Program-made: the position numbers and the translations under genes
Assembly: GCA_027596035.1 (NCBI GenBank)
Contig: JADGJA010000020.1
Span: 1 to 64,000 of the forward strand
DNA: 64,000 nucleotides
Source of the DNA: Thoreauomyces humboldtii
Lineage: Eukaryota > Chytridiomycota > Chytridiomycetes > Spizellomycetales > Powellomycetaceae
Direction of reading: 5' to 3'
Part shown: positions 26,301 to 37,737 of the stretch, piece by piece
Numbering within the stretch: the first letter of the stretch is position 1
Layout: each line of letters starts with the position of its first letter
The notes under the pieces: generated by a model
What the model was told of the DNA's origin: nothing
The model's database searches: none
Seen by the model: the letters and a program-made list of their open reading frames with translations, nothing else

Positions 26301-29300
26301 CCTCGTGTCTTCGTTGATACGAGCAAGAAGCTCCAGGGTTTTCTCTCTCAAAAGCAAGCTGTCCGCACATTCTTCTACTTCGGCATCGACAACTCGTGTT
26401 TCTACAGCCGGTGTTGTACTCTTTGGCTTCTTGCCAGCGCCAGCGGTTGCCTTTAGTTTGGCGACGTGTGCCTCATATTTCTCGTCCGCAATGCGCGGGA
26501 TGTTCAGTCCGATTCGCGGGAACGTCCCTCTTCCCGTGACGCGAATACGGAGAGGTTCAATCTGCACAACAAAGATGTCGTCGATTGCTTCTGGCACTCA
26601 ATGCAACTCCGTACAGATATCTTCTGACGAGACTTTGGTGATAGGGTACCCGATGCCGGTGAAAGAGTGACCTTTCGTTGAAGCGAGGACAAAGGCAGTA
26701 GCAAAGCGCTGAAGTCGAAGCTGACTCTCCCAGCGTTGATGAGTGTGACAGCTTGCTCAACGACATCCTGGTAGGGTTGGATGCCAAAGTCCACTGTCTG
26801 ACGATCGAGCTGATATTCAAATATAGCCACATCTCCGCGCATGAAGACTTCGTACTTCGGACCGCCCGAGACATCGCAGATTGCCACAGCGTTAAACTTT
26901 CCGCAGACGTGGCCGGCGAACGTCGCCTCGATCATCTCACTTGGGAGTAGTGATCCGCGCATTGGGCGGATATCAATTACCTGTTGAAGCAGGGCTGGAT
27001 CTCTGCCGCATGCAGAGCCATCCTGATCTTCTTCCACGTCTTGGAAGTACCACAAGTTGTATACTGGAAGAGGACTGTTGTTTGAGATGCCGAAGACCGT
27101 CTTCCGGTTGGTATTGTTGGCGCTGCAGCCATACGAGGTTTTGAAGCTAAGATTAGGGAAGGTCACTTCACTGTAGATCTGCACAACATCCTTCTGTGGA
27201 TGCTCCGCGTAGCTGACAACAAGCGTTGCGTGTTCCTTCTTTGTGATCCGATCCCTGTAATACGGTGGGTCGTACGCGACCGTGACGGTGGCAGTGTCGC
27301 CAGGCTCCAGAGGCTCCTCAAATACCCTGGGAGTTACCGTGTACGCGCTCGGAGATTTGAAGGAAATTTGCAGAGGTAGGGTTGATGTGTTTTTCAGCTG
27401 AAGTTCTTCAAAGAGCTGAACGTACTCATCATCAGTCTCGTGAGCCGCAAAAAACTGTAAGGTAGCCGACTTCATCTTCATCAAAGGATTGATGGATTTT
27501 GCTGTGACCATTGCCGTGTGGACCTGACATCGTGTGGGATCTTTGTCCATAAAGCCCTGACACACAAGGTTCTTGCTCACTTCCATTGCTTTGCTTGAAA
27601 ATCCTTTGACGGTCATTTCCTGGGATGTCCCAGGGTTCAGAGTGAAGCGGGCAGGGATTACTAAGACCGGCTCATAAGCAGCGATCTCCTTATCCGTCTT
27701 CTTGTCATCCAGGGACCAAATAAGTGTTTGAGGGCGGCGACCGCGATTGAACAGTGTAAAACTCTTGCTGCAAGGTCGACTGCTGAAGACATGACTGAAA
27801 TTGATCCTGCTCAATTCGTTGTCATATGTGATAGTTGTTCCTTGTCCACGGGCTGCAAGGTGCACCTCATGTACGCTGCCAGCTTGTGTTGCAACTTTGA
27901 CAATGTCCGTCAATTTCAACGAGTCGTCCAGATGCGCTGTGATCGTGAAATCGGCTTCTCTGCTTGGTGGGATACGCCCGGAGCAAGGGTGAACAGCAAA
28001 AACGGACGGCTCACTGACAGTGCGCAATAGGAGAGGGCGGAAATCAAGGAATCGTTTTTGAGAAGCAGAATCATGGGTACGTGCTTCAGCACGGGTATCT
28101 TTCCCCAGTTGAGTTCCGTAGCCGAAACAATGCCGAGGTCGAGGTCCGCAAGGCCGTGCGCGGTCTGGTTGATGGCAGTATCATGAGGGTGGTCGACCTT
28201 GGGCTCCCGGTCGTTGCGGGGGGTTGCTTCAACGATACCTTGCAGGCCCTAATGGTTGGCGTCGACATGGTGGACCACGTCGAGGGCCACGTCGAAGGAA
28301 CGGGTCGCGCGTGGGAATTCTTCGACCGAACCGTTGCGGTCTCGCTCTTCGGCCTCCAAAGTGCCCAGGCCTGAGTCAAGAACAGAGTGGCGGACCACGC
28401 CGTGGTCGGCATGGGCAATGTGGAGGGAGGTCTCGTCAAGTAGGCCGCTTTCATCCTGCGCCTCATCAGCGGCAATGTCGTCCGTCGGGTGGAATGCCAA
28501 AGTGCGAAAGTCCTGGTGAACCACGCCGTGGTCGGCATGGGCATTATGGAAAGATGTTTCGTAGGCCGTGTGGAACAAAGGTTCGTCGACAAAGTGGCTC
28601 TGTTCCTGCTTGTGGTCGGAGTCAGCATCCTCGGGCGATTCGCCTTCCAAAGTGCTAACATCCTTGTAACGATCGGCATGGTTCACGCCGTGATCGGCAT
28701 GGGCGTTGTGGTGGAAGGAAGTTTCGTCACGAAGGCGGATGTCAGGGGCAACGTAGTCCGGCGTATCAATGCGTGGGATAACGCTTTGATAGGAACGGCC
28801 GTGAATGGGCATGTGATCGTGCTCGGAGTGAACGACACGGTCCGTGCTGGTAGCCTACTGCTTCGAATTGATGTGTTCGACCACTTTACGACTAGCGTGA
28901 TGGTTTGTCGTCTGTTCCTTCACGTAGTTCAGTTCGGGCTCCACGTCCGCCGCTACCTTCGATGACTCGACGTGGTGATATGCGCCGTTGTCAACATGGA
29001 TGTGAGCAATGGAATGTTCGTCGTACTGAGGGACGTCAGCTTTCGTGATGGACTCGCCGTGGTGGACCACGCCGAGGTCCTTGTGAGTGGCGTCCGCGAT
29101 GATGTTCGGCCCGATGCCATTGGCAGTGATGTCCATGACGATGGGGGTGTCCTCGTTCCCCCGAATAACCAAAAAGATCGGAAATTGAATTTCCCCAAGA
29201 AGCTTGATTTGAACCTGTACGTTGATTTGGACTTCAGAGTGGGGTTCAAGGATGCCTTCTCGGTTTGTGGAAGTGTTCTGGAAAACACTGCGAGCAGACT

Positions 29301-31344
29301 CTTCTTGCGCCTGAAGTGTGTATCGCGCCGGATAGTCTGTGTCGTTTTCAAGCACCACATAGCTGTCGTATGAATAGTTCAAGTAGGAATCGCCGTAGGC
29401 TAGGAGAGAGTTTTGAAGTTTGATAGCCGGCACAACGCTTTCTGCATAGATGGGGAGACGAGCAAGTTTGGAACCGACGGAATCGACGTCGACGATGATG
29501 CATGCGTTGTATGCTTTCACCGAATGAGGAAAAAATGTCACAGTCAAAGATTCTGAGTCCGCGGGGCTGATGGCTCTCTTGGACGGAACGACCGAGAACT
29601 CGGGCTCCCGCCCATTGTCGATTGAAGGAATCCGCAAGCCGTAAGTCATGGAAGCTTGCGATGTGTTAACCAGCTCGATCTGTCGCACGCTTTTAAAGCC
29701 GTAGGAGACTTTTTCAAAGTTTACATCTGGTACCGTGAAGTGGAAAGACGGTCCGACAACACAGCCCTTGATGCAGATCCTTAGAGGCTCTGGCCCACCT
29801 TCCAACCGCCAAATAAATTTTTTTGATATGTCTCCCATGACGTCCGGATGAAAGGTGATCTGAATGTTGTGCTGCTCCCCGACTGCCAGTTCACAGCGGT
29901 CGGGGCTGAACCGAAATTTCGGGCCGAAGAGAGATGTTGACGGGTCCAGTCCGTATGAGAGAGGAATATCGCCCCTGTTTTCCAGGACCACCTCGTATGT
30001 GTGAAGAATGTCAATAAAAATCTTTCGATGTCCAGAAGCTCGTAGGAGAAGCACGCCTTTGGCCCGTTTCCTTCCCCTTTGAGCTGTAAAGGGAGTCGCA
30101 GATCACGGCCAGCGACATCGCAGTAGACGGTCTGGACTGAACACCAGCTGCGGTGGGCTCAAAGAAAACATGAACCTCGATGGAGGAGGATGGCAAGATA
30201 GTCCCTTGTGCTGGCTCGATACGGAAAACTGAGTCATCAAATAGAAGCGGATCCTGCTCGATGTTCCGCTTCTCGTTCCGGAATTGCTGTGAGAGGAACG
30301 CTTGGCCCAAATCAGGGTCCTCTTCGCCCGGAGAAGCTAGCAATGCTGCTTTGCTCGCTTCTTCATTGCACGTAGGCGGTATGAGTCCTTTTCCGCTGCG
30401 GTTGCAAACTTATTCCATTTGAAGTCTGCCAAGATCTCGCTAGGGTTGAAGATTCTCATGGTTTTCTTTGATGCCAGCCCGATGAAGGTGTTGTCCATTA
30501 TGAGTCCTGGCTTTTCCAGCTTGATGTGAGCGTTGTCGGCAAAGCCAGAAGCAGACATGTAGACACACTCTCCAGAATCGAAAGCCATCATGAGTCTATC
30601 AGTGAACTGGCCAATTCTCTGCAACGGACAACGTCTGTGAGCTTTAAAACAGTCTGAGAGCAAGACCCGCTAGAACTTACTGTGGGATGGAATTTCACAT
30701 CAAACTGCATGGCCTCGCCAGCGCCAAGACTTCCTTCTTTGGGACTCAAGTTGATCGTCACCTGAAGTTGATCGTCACCTCATACTTGGTAAACGGCTGG
30801 TACGACTGAAGAACGACTGTCGAAGGAAACGGCTGGAATAGGGGCTTGTCGGAAGGTACCTGGCAAGGCTTGGATACTGCTTCGGGATCGTCGACAAGAC
30901 TGATAATGCCAGGATGCCGTGTGCATTTCGAGCGATTCTTTCGGCGGCAGTAAGCGATCTTTCCTTGATATAGTGAGAGGGTGGTACCATCAAAAGGGAC
31001 TCCGCCTTGTAGTTGGTGAGGGATGGGGGTGCGGTATTCATCTTTGTCGCGAGGTCGAGCGCAGCTTGAGCTGCCATGGCCTTTCGAACACCTGGTGGTG
31101 GACGCAGCTTTTGTCGCTGGCTCGTGGAAGTATGTACTGTGGGTTGTGATTGCACGGATGCCATGGTGTTTGATGTTTGTTTAGGAGGCGTCGGCAGCAG
31201 GGATGGTGGTGCGGTATTCGTCTTTGCCGCGAGGTCGAGCGCAGCTTGAGCTGCCATGGCCTTTCGAACACCTGGTGATGGACGTAGCTTTTGTCGCCGG
31301 CCTGTCGAAGTAGGTACTGTGGGTTGCGATTGCACGGATGCCAT
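20308..31344 (-). CDS. HYDIN: HYDIN-like axonemal central-pair protein with many ASH domains; reading frame repeatedly disrupted
   Basis: Giant ASH/MSP-domain protein of the axonemal central-pair C2b projection, needed for flagellar beating. Protein blocks collinear with known HYDIN run from the start near 31344 to the C-terminus near 20308 (about 3,500 codons; vertebrate HYDIN is near 5,100). Recognisable pieces: DKPLFQPFPS near 30.84 kb, the INSPKEG-like ASH strands, ELLDI near 30.03 kb, GCVVGPSFHFTVP near 29.7 kb, the frame 28027-26504, HPVEMYSVEFDKQYL near 25.4 kb, and one open block of 1384 codons at 25425-21271. A P-loop-like segment lies at 24970-25010 (LHGLPFSGRRSQ). Canonical introns are present at 30619-30680, 21295-21361, 20948-21013 and 20637-20711. 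Consecutive blocks elsewhere are offset by exactly one base with no possible intron (see findings). The C-terminal end (20308 versus 20354 or 20289) is uncertain. It may be a pseudogene or carry sequence errors. Confidence 0.85.
22850..23075 (-). other. In-frame hydrophobic insertion inside HYDIN, intron-like but without a GT donor
   Basis: Between the strand ending ELEVDKKATSFD and the strand KFKNSTLLPIAWKL lies an extra stretch of about 45 residues with a transmembrane-like run (ICALFLVFCSSLAAAALLFL). Its DNA ends in a pyrimidine tract plus TTTTGCAG on the minus strand, like an intron 3' end. I find no GT donor at a plausible distance and the frame stays open. Confidence 0.45.
28132..29079 (-). 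repeat. His/Asp-rich degenerate tandem-repeat insertion in HYDIN, flanked by 9-bp direct repeats, with two in-frame TAGs
   Basis: The 9-mer GCCGAGGTC occurs at 28132-28140 and 29071-29079, exactly 939 bp (313 codons) apart. In the HYDIN frame the intervening sequence reads as imperfect repeats around AHADHGVV (three clear copies near 28.70, 28.54 and 28.41 kb, with weaker relatives). TAG codons lie at 28855-28857 and 28249-28251. Removing one 9-mer plus the insert joins a family-like ASH strand (ATHKDLG to IVSATELNWGKIPVL) in frame. Confidence 0.7.
30748..30781. repeat. 17-bp tandem duplication within HYDIN coding sequence
   Basis: Sixteen identical bases (AAGTTGATCGTCACCT on the plus strand) at 30748-30763 recur at 30765-30780, giving a period of 17. 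On the minus strand the first copy reads VTINFR then a stop. The second copy resumes the family-like strand VTINLSPKEGSLGAGEAM. Confidence 0.9.
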
Positions 31345-31371
31345 TGTGTTTGATGTTCGTTCAGAAAGCGT
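31021..31371 (-). repeat. 180-bp tandem duplication at the HYDIN N-terminus, including the ATG
   Basis: 31021-31191 is repeated at 31201-31371 with a period of 180 bp and roughly 90% identity by eye. Each copy encodes a 60-residue unit containing MASVQSQPTV, RQKLRP and GVRKAMAAQAALDLA. The first in-frame ATG (31344) is in the upstream copy and the second copy carries the same ATG. Confidence 0.9.
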
Positions 31372-32091
31372 CGAAAACTGATCCGATGAGGGGTCACGGT
31401 TGAGCGCCTTGAGAGCCAGCTCGTAGGCGATTGAACAGGGGGGGGGGGCACAAGGAAGGACGAAAAATGATAGGGGACGTATATGAATGATATTTACAAC
31501 CAGCCAGTGGGAAGTCTGTGGGAAGTCTGGTACGAGCTGGAGGTATGGAGGAGATGAGATGTGTGGGCGATCGTAGCAAGCGAAGTGAAAGCGCACGACT
31601 GCGCAAGGCGCGTTAGCAACCACAGGCTGTCCGAGAACGTGTCCGACAGGCTTTTGTCCTTCGGCATCTACCAGTACGATATAGGCCCTCCTGACAGGGC
31701 GAGCGGAGCTGGAGGCTCTGGAGGCCAAGGTCGAAGCGAGGTTTCAAGGCCAAGACACATCCCTCGTCCACCGTTCTGGGGTGGATTCCGCGTTATACCA
31801 GATAGGATAGAGTTCTGGGCCGGGCGGCCGTCTCGGCTGCACGACAGGATCGCGGACAGCCCATGATGCCCCGTGGAACGCTCGCAGGCTGCCCCTTTTC
31901 TACTGATACTTTCGGATTGATTGAGGTATAATACCTGCGGGGATAAGGACAACATGATAACTGCGAAGCATCGCTCGAGGTCATACCATAACGGGTCTCG
32001 ACAGATGTTTATCAACTAGTAAAAATGATGCTTGGATTTACGGAACTCTCTAAGAGGATCATACGCCCTGCAATCGCTACGTAACGCCGTT
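31345..32091. other. Gap between the HYDIN start and the SCC3 stop, with a poly-G tract
   Basis: About 750 bp. It should contain the HYDIN promoter and the SCC3 3' end. A homopolymer run of about 11 G lies at 31439-31448. No gene is supported. Confidence 0.4.
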
Positions 32092-35000
32092 TCAAAGCCG
32101 AACACGTTTCCGAGGCACCACGATCTCTGGTGAGCTCATGAAGCCAGCCTCGCTGTGCATGTTCTCCTTGTCCAATTCCGCACTGCCCCCGTCGTCGTCG
32201 TCGTCGTCGTCGGAACTGTGGTCGCTCTTCTCCGCACGCTTGGAAGGCGGAGGGGTGCTCTCACCGATGGAGGACTGTGTGCGTTTTGTGCCCCTTGCAG
32301 TCCGAGATAGATTGCTGTCCGTCGAGAGCGTTCTGCCACCTTGGTCAGGTTTCTCCACGTGTTTCTTTGCGGTAGGAGCAGGCCTACTCAGGGGCGCATG
32401 AATGGATTCGTCCCGTGCGTTCCTCTGTCCCAAGCCACGAGCACTATTTGGTTGTGCAGTTGTTTTGTTTCGGCTCTTGTACGTCGCGGAAGGTGTTGAA
32501 GAGGGTATCCGAGCCGACGGGGTACGTTCCGTGTCTTCTCCGGCATCATCTTCCATCCCATCTGAAGGCGCATCATTTGCCTCTGCCGCCTCCTCGTCCG
32601 CAGCGGCTCCGTCATCCTCATCTGCCTCATTGTAGCTTTTTTTGGCGCTCGCGGCTGCGCGGGACGATCGGCGAGAAGGAGCTGGGGTGGTAGCTGGGGT
32701 GCTGTCGTCGTCATCCTCATCCGGAGGATACTTTTTGCCCTGCTTCCGGGGGGCCTTCCTGGTCTCGCCAGAGGATCTGCTCTTCGTCCGCTTGGTGGCA
32801 GCCGTCCTCTTGCGCTTCCCAACCGTTGCTGCTGGAGATGCGTCTGCATTTTGCTTGGATATTAGCAAGAATATTGCTCTGCTCATTGTCCACTGGCTTT
32901 CGAGACTCACCACGACTCGGTACAACTTTCGATCTTCGTCCACGTCTGCGAACTGTTGAATCGCCCTTTTGTAACGCCTTGACAAACGACCAGTACCCTG
33001 CCCACTCTCTCTCCGTTTCGACAGGCTTGTGACCGTTGCTCAACAGTTTGTGGGAAACATAATCTACCCTGATGCAAGGGGGAACATTAGGTCAGGTCCG
33101 GAGAAGGATCACAAGACTACTTACACATCCTCCACGTTATCGATGGTATCCTCGTCGTCAGCGGCGTGCTTTAACATGCCAAGCTCGTGGACAATTTGTT
33201 GCACAGCGCCTCCGATGGCACCCCACACCTTCCATGCCTCATTAACTTCCAAGAGTTCTCTCCGGACCTCCTTGGGTCGTACAAACTCCATCTGATCGTT
33301 TTCGTGGTCGCCATGTACTACTGCCCATTGCTCGATACGAAGGACCATTTGATCGCAACCTCGCTTCAGCAGTTCAAGCATAGTTTGAACAACAAGTCCA
33401 TGCGTGACCTTAAGCTTCGGGCTTTCCTTGACTCGTTTCAGCCAAGCCTTCAGGTAGCCCACAAGAAGCTTAGCAAGCGTCAGAGCGGGGTCGATGGTTT
33501 CCACTTTGGATGTCAGGTAAAGATCGGTTGACTGTATCAAAAAACATTCAGTCAGTAAACGCTTGCCTCGTGAAATGAGGCAGAAACAAGCTTACTTGTG
33601 ATAATCCATCACAGAGCAAGTCTGCCATGCCTTGGATGGTGTCCTTGAATGTCCTTAGTCTATCTTGAAGCTTCTTTCCGGATTCTTCGTCAACCACAGT
33701 TGCCGCGGCCTCGTCCATTTCCTCCAAGAAGATGCTCTTCAAGGTGTGCTCCGCGATGCCGTCCCAGATCGTTCCAAATGGTTGCATCATTGCTTTCTCA
33801 GAACCTTCTTCGGTAGGCATCCCATAGCACCGCAAAAGAAGGGCAGCGTGCCGACGATCGAAAAGGCCACGTTGCACAAGCCTGCCTACGTCTCCGATAA
33901 CTTTAGCAACTTCTTCGCGGGCCTCTTCGATCTGTTCTAGAGTCAGTATATTTGTATGTCGTGGTTCCAAACCACCGGCATGAGGCACGTCACGTCCGCT
34001 GTAGGTGACCGCTGTCACCAGTCTTCCTACAATCTCAATGACAGACTCCTGAATATCGTTGGCAGGAGTTTTGACAATGGTGGGGAATAGTATAGCTGCA
34101 TCTCCGTTGGTAATCTCGTACAGAAAAGTGATTTCCTGGAAGGCGGCAAGCTTGACACCGAGATGGAAATTGTAGGATCCTGCTTGGCCATCCCCTGCGA
34201 CGATGGCTTCGATAATGGGGATCAATCGCTCGACCTTACTGTTGTAGGTTTCGAGGAGTACTTCAGCCTCCTCAGCTTCGACTGCCTTGAGAGGGATGGC
34301 TGCCTTGGGCGGTGCAGTCTCGTTTTCGTCCACATCATCAATCACAGGAGATGGCACCTGAGGTTGTGCAGCGACCGCTTCACCGAAAGCTTTCTTGAGC
34401 TCCCAAATAACGTCGTTGCACATGATCTTCAGTGTGGTCTCCACAATCTCATCGAGGACATCCACACAATTGCTGATGAGTTGACTGTCCCCATCGTATG
34501 AGGATTTATGGAGAGTGACAAGAGTTCCATCCAAGACCTCGTGAAGCATTTCAAAGACAACGCTGCGTTGCGAGCTTTCGCCCATCTTGATGGGGCTGTC
34601 TAGACCACCCAGGTCGACGATAGTGCACAGGTGGAACAGCCTTCGCAAAGCGTTGCGTAAAGTAAAAAGCTGATCTAATTCAGGCTCACGATCTTCTAGG
34701 TTGGCGGCTTGAACTTCCTTTAGGGAGCTTGCCAGTTGTTTACTGACGACCTCATCAGCTAGTTCCTCAAACTTTTGAATAGCTCCTGCATACAATGTTC
34801 TTGCACTGGCAGCTTGCGACTCCTCGGTACTACCACCATGACCGGATATTGCCTGTCCTCCCGCCAGATACCAAAGAGTCCGTGAGCACTCCTGAAGGAC
34901 TTCACGATTGGAGTGCTTGACAAACATGTTCCGAACATCATCGAAAAGTGCATCGTAGGCCTGAACATAGAAGACTCGTTATGAACAGGGCTCAGCGGAT

Positions 35001-37737
35001 CCAGATTCCAAAACGAGCATACCTTCAACATGCGCATCTCCAAATACATGCCCACGTCGATGTTCCGTATCAAGATAGCAATTTCGCTGGCTCGCCTTTG
35101 GGCAGCGCCGACATACTCGTTGCCGAAGCGTTTCATAAGCTTCGGGATGTATTTGATGAGGCCCCGGGTAACATCTCCGCGTGCATCGCTTTGTGTTTGC
35201 GCAGCTTTCTTGTTTTGTTTGGGCGGCTCTTCAAGCGCACGTGCGACAGCGGCATTGATTAGATACACCAAGCAAGTTTCTTCATCTTCCGTTAACTGCA
35301 TGCCAACAGTTACAGGCTTCGAACGCTCTGGGGAGCGTTCTGGAGTGGGCGACTCATGTCTGGATACGTCGAGCACCAGGAACTCACACATGTCTTGCCA
35401 GTTCTGCAGGATCTTGAAATCGTCCCAAAGCGATGCCAGGGCGGCAGCCACCTGCCCAAATCCAATTACACTCTCCCTGACGACGTCTTCCTTAGTGATC
35501 CAGCTTGAAAATTGACTGTGGTCAATTCTGGCACGTTCACTCTCTTCTAACTCTTCCTCCGTGTAGTCGTCGTCCTCGTCGCCAAGGCCATTTGGGTCAA
35601 GGGCAGCGTTGGAAACTGCCGGGTCAAAAAGAGAGTGTGGTTGCGTTTGCGACTGCGATTCCGGAACCGAAGATAGACCGCCAGCTGAATTCATAGCCTG
35701 TAACTCTTTCTCTTGTGCTTGCTTCTCATTTGCCGCGTTTTGAATGCTTGCAAAGCGGATAAGCATTTCGCAAAAGCACTTTGTTTCGATCCAGGCTTCC
35801 TTAATGTCAGCAAGTTCTTCCTCGGAATGGATGGCCTTCAGCTCATCTATTTTGGCCGGAAGGCGCTCCTCCGTCCAAATATCTTTGACAAGATGGGCAA
35901 CTGTGGCTCGGATTTGTGGATCTTCATCGAAGATCAGCGGCATAATGGCATCGTTGTCGGCATCTTCCAGCAGGCCTGCTGTGGCTATCCGAGTGACGGC
36001 GTTAACAGCTTCCGCCCTTACTTCCACGTCTTTTTCCCGCACAGCCATCTGTAGGAGCCGGGGTCGAAACCTTTCGGTAAACGCGCGTAGCCCTGTGCCC
36101 ATTGACTCGATTGCGTAAAGCCTAGACAGCGAGCGCACGGCTTCCATTCGCACAAGATGATTCTAAGAAAACTGATTACTCAAGGTGCAATCAAAAATAA
36201 GGTTCACGATATCCCAGATCGGAGTTACCTTGTCTGAGAGCAGCCAGCCTAAGTACCGAAGGTACTGCGGATCCAAGTATGTATCTGGAAACTTCTGGAT
36301 CCAAGAACCAAGTTCGCTAATGCATTCCATCCGGATCACGTAGTCGGTATCGCGGTATCTGTGAACAAACACACTGTTTTCCAGCATATGAGACTCTGAT
36401 CTGAGACTCTCAGACAGCTCAGCTTGTACCTATCAAAAAGATCGTTCATGCATGTTTCCAGCTTAACCATCTTGTTATGCAAATCCTCCACTCTTTCTTC
36501 CAGAATGCGAGTTTTTGGCGTCTTTTTGCTGACCGCAATCTTTTTCACCTCGGCTCCTAGCTGACGGTTCGCGATTGTCCACTCGCTATGGACCTGCTTG
36601 CTCATGTCACAAAAGCCACTGATAAGCGCCAGCGCTGCAGCCGTGGCCGTATGACGAAACGGACGGCACACGGACGAGCTCATAGCTACCAGCCATACGG
36701 CCAGCGCCTCAAAGCACCAGCCGTCATCCTGGAAAAGTACACCATTCCGAAGTCGAATGACCCACTTGGTCCAGAATTCTGTGAAGTTCTTGCGAAACTT
36801 GCTGCCTGCCTTTCTAGCTTTCACAATAATAGGATAGTTTTGTTGAGTTCCCTGCAGAAGGGGCAGGTTAGAAAGATTCCGAACTCCTGGACTTTCATCT
36901 ACGCACCGGCTCGATCTGACTTTGTAGATTTGTAAGCCTCTCAGTAATGCTATCCTGATCCTCAAAATCGGTAGCGTCAAGCCTCCCCGAACAACCCGAG
37001 GACTATGACAACGAAATCGGTAAGGGTGGGAACACAACGAGATCGCTAACGATGCCAGACCAACCTCGATGAGAAAATTAACGAGATCAACCATGGCGGC
37101 TATTCGATCCTCAGTATAGTCAGCAACCCAATCGGAGATCTGCGCCTCAATCGCGTCTCCGTAGTCCATCACAATCTGGAACAGAGTGGTATCGTCTTCC
37201 GAGGTGGTTGTGGCTTTCTTCTTCTTCTTGGGTGCCCGTTTTCTCGGCGTTTTCGTTGGCTTGGCTGCCTTTGCGGACGCCGTTCCATTCTTTGGCCTTT
37301 GTGCACGTGGCCTCTTTTTGTTTCGTCCAGACTCATCCTCCTCTCCACCAGAGTCGGATGCTCCTTCAGAGCGTACGCCATCCGCTGTCTTGCTCCCTTC
37401 AGGTACATCAGCGTCAGAAGACGAGTTTTCTCCTGGTTTGCCCTTGTCCGGACGATCCTCTTCAGCAACGTCACTATCGTTTTCGGTTTCCGCTATTGCC
37501 TGCCTCTTTCGTGAAATCTTTGCCTTCTTCACAACTTAAGAACGATCAGGCAGTGAGTTAGCCTGACGGGACGAGACCTTCCTTACGCATGTGCTGCTCT
37601 GTACCTTTGGAAGGCGTTTCGGTGGGGACGGCTGTGGTGCTCGCACGCACGCGGGTAGATCTTCGAGGTTGAGAGGTAGTTGTCTCGGCGGAGACAAACT
37701 CTGCAGAGCTCGAGGTGCCTTCGTGGTCCGACGACAT
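32092..37737 (-). CDS. SCC3: Cohesin subunit SCC3/STAG, multi-exon
   Basis: HEAT-repeat subunit that stabilises cohesin on chromatin and binds SCC1. The ATG at 37737 starts a short exon (MSSDHEGTSSSAEF) that splices at 37604/37534 into VVKKAKISRKRQA, giving the usual acidic/basic disordered N-terminus. The STAG domain follows: LFQIVMDYGDAIEAQISDWV, DLVNFLIE, then through a small exon near 36.95-37.0 kb SGCSGRLDATDFEDQD, and FTEFWTKW. The stromalin-conserved region reads VFVHRYRDTDYVIRMECISE and LGSWIQKFPDTYLDPQYLRY (about 36.2-36.38 kb). HEAT repeats continue through 36153-33548. The C-terminus is rich in acidic runs, KRKR stretches and Ser/Pro, ending PRKRVRL (32092), as in fungal SCC3. At least nine introns are implied. 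I did not resolve every one, but no frame break was seen. The fit to the SCC3 family is strong. Confidence 0.92.

Noticed and set aside
28249..28857. TAG reassigned to an amino acid in this organism
   Set aside because: Bestrophin-like, EFL1 and GCP-like genes here all end at TAG in the expected place, so TAG is an ordinary stop.
30748..30764. A 17-nt spliceosomal intron (GT...AG) at the HYDIN duplication
   Set aside because: It formally begins GT and ends AG and restores the frame, but it is far shorter than every other intron here (47-112 nt) and is explained by tandem duplication. Similar tiny introns cannot explain the other frame offsets.
31437..31449. Poly-G run as a mobile-element or telomere-like signature
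   Set aside because: It is a simple homopolymer with no terminal repeats, target-site duplication or neighbouring transposase frame.
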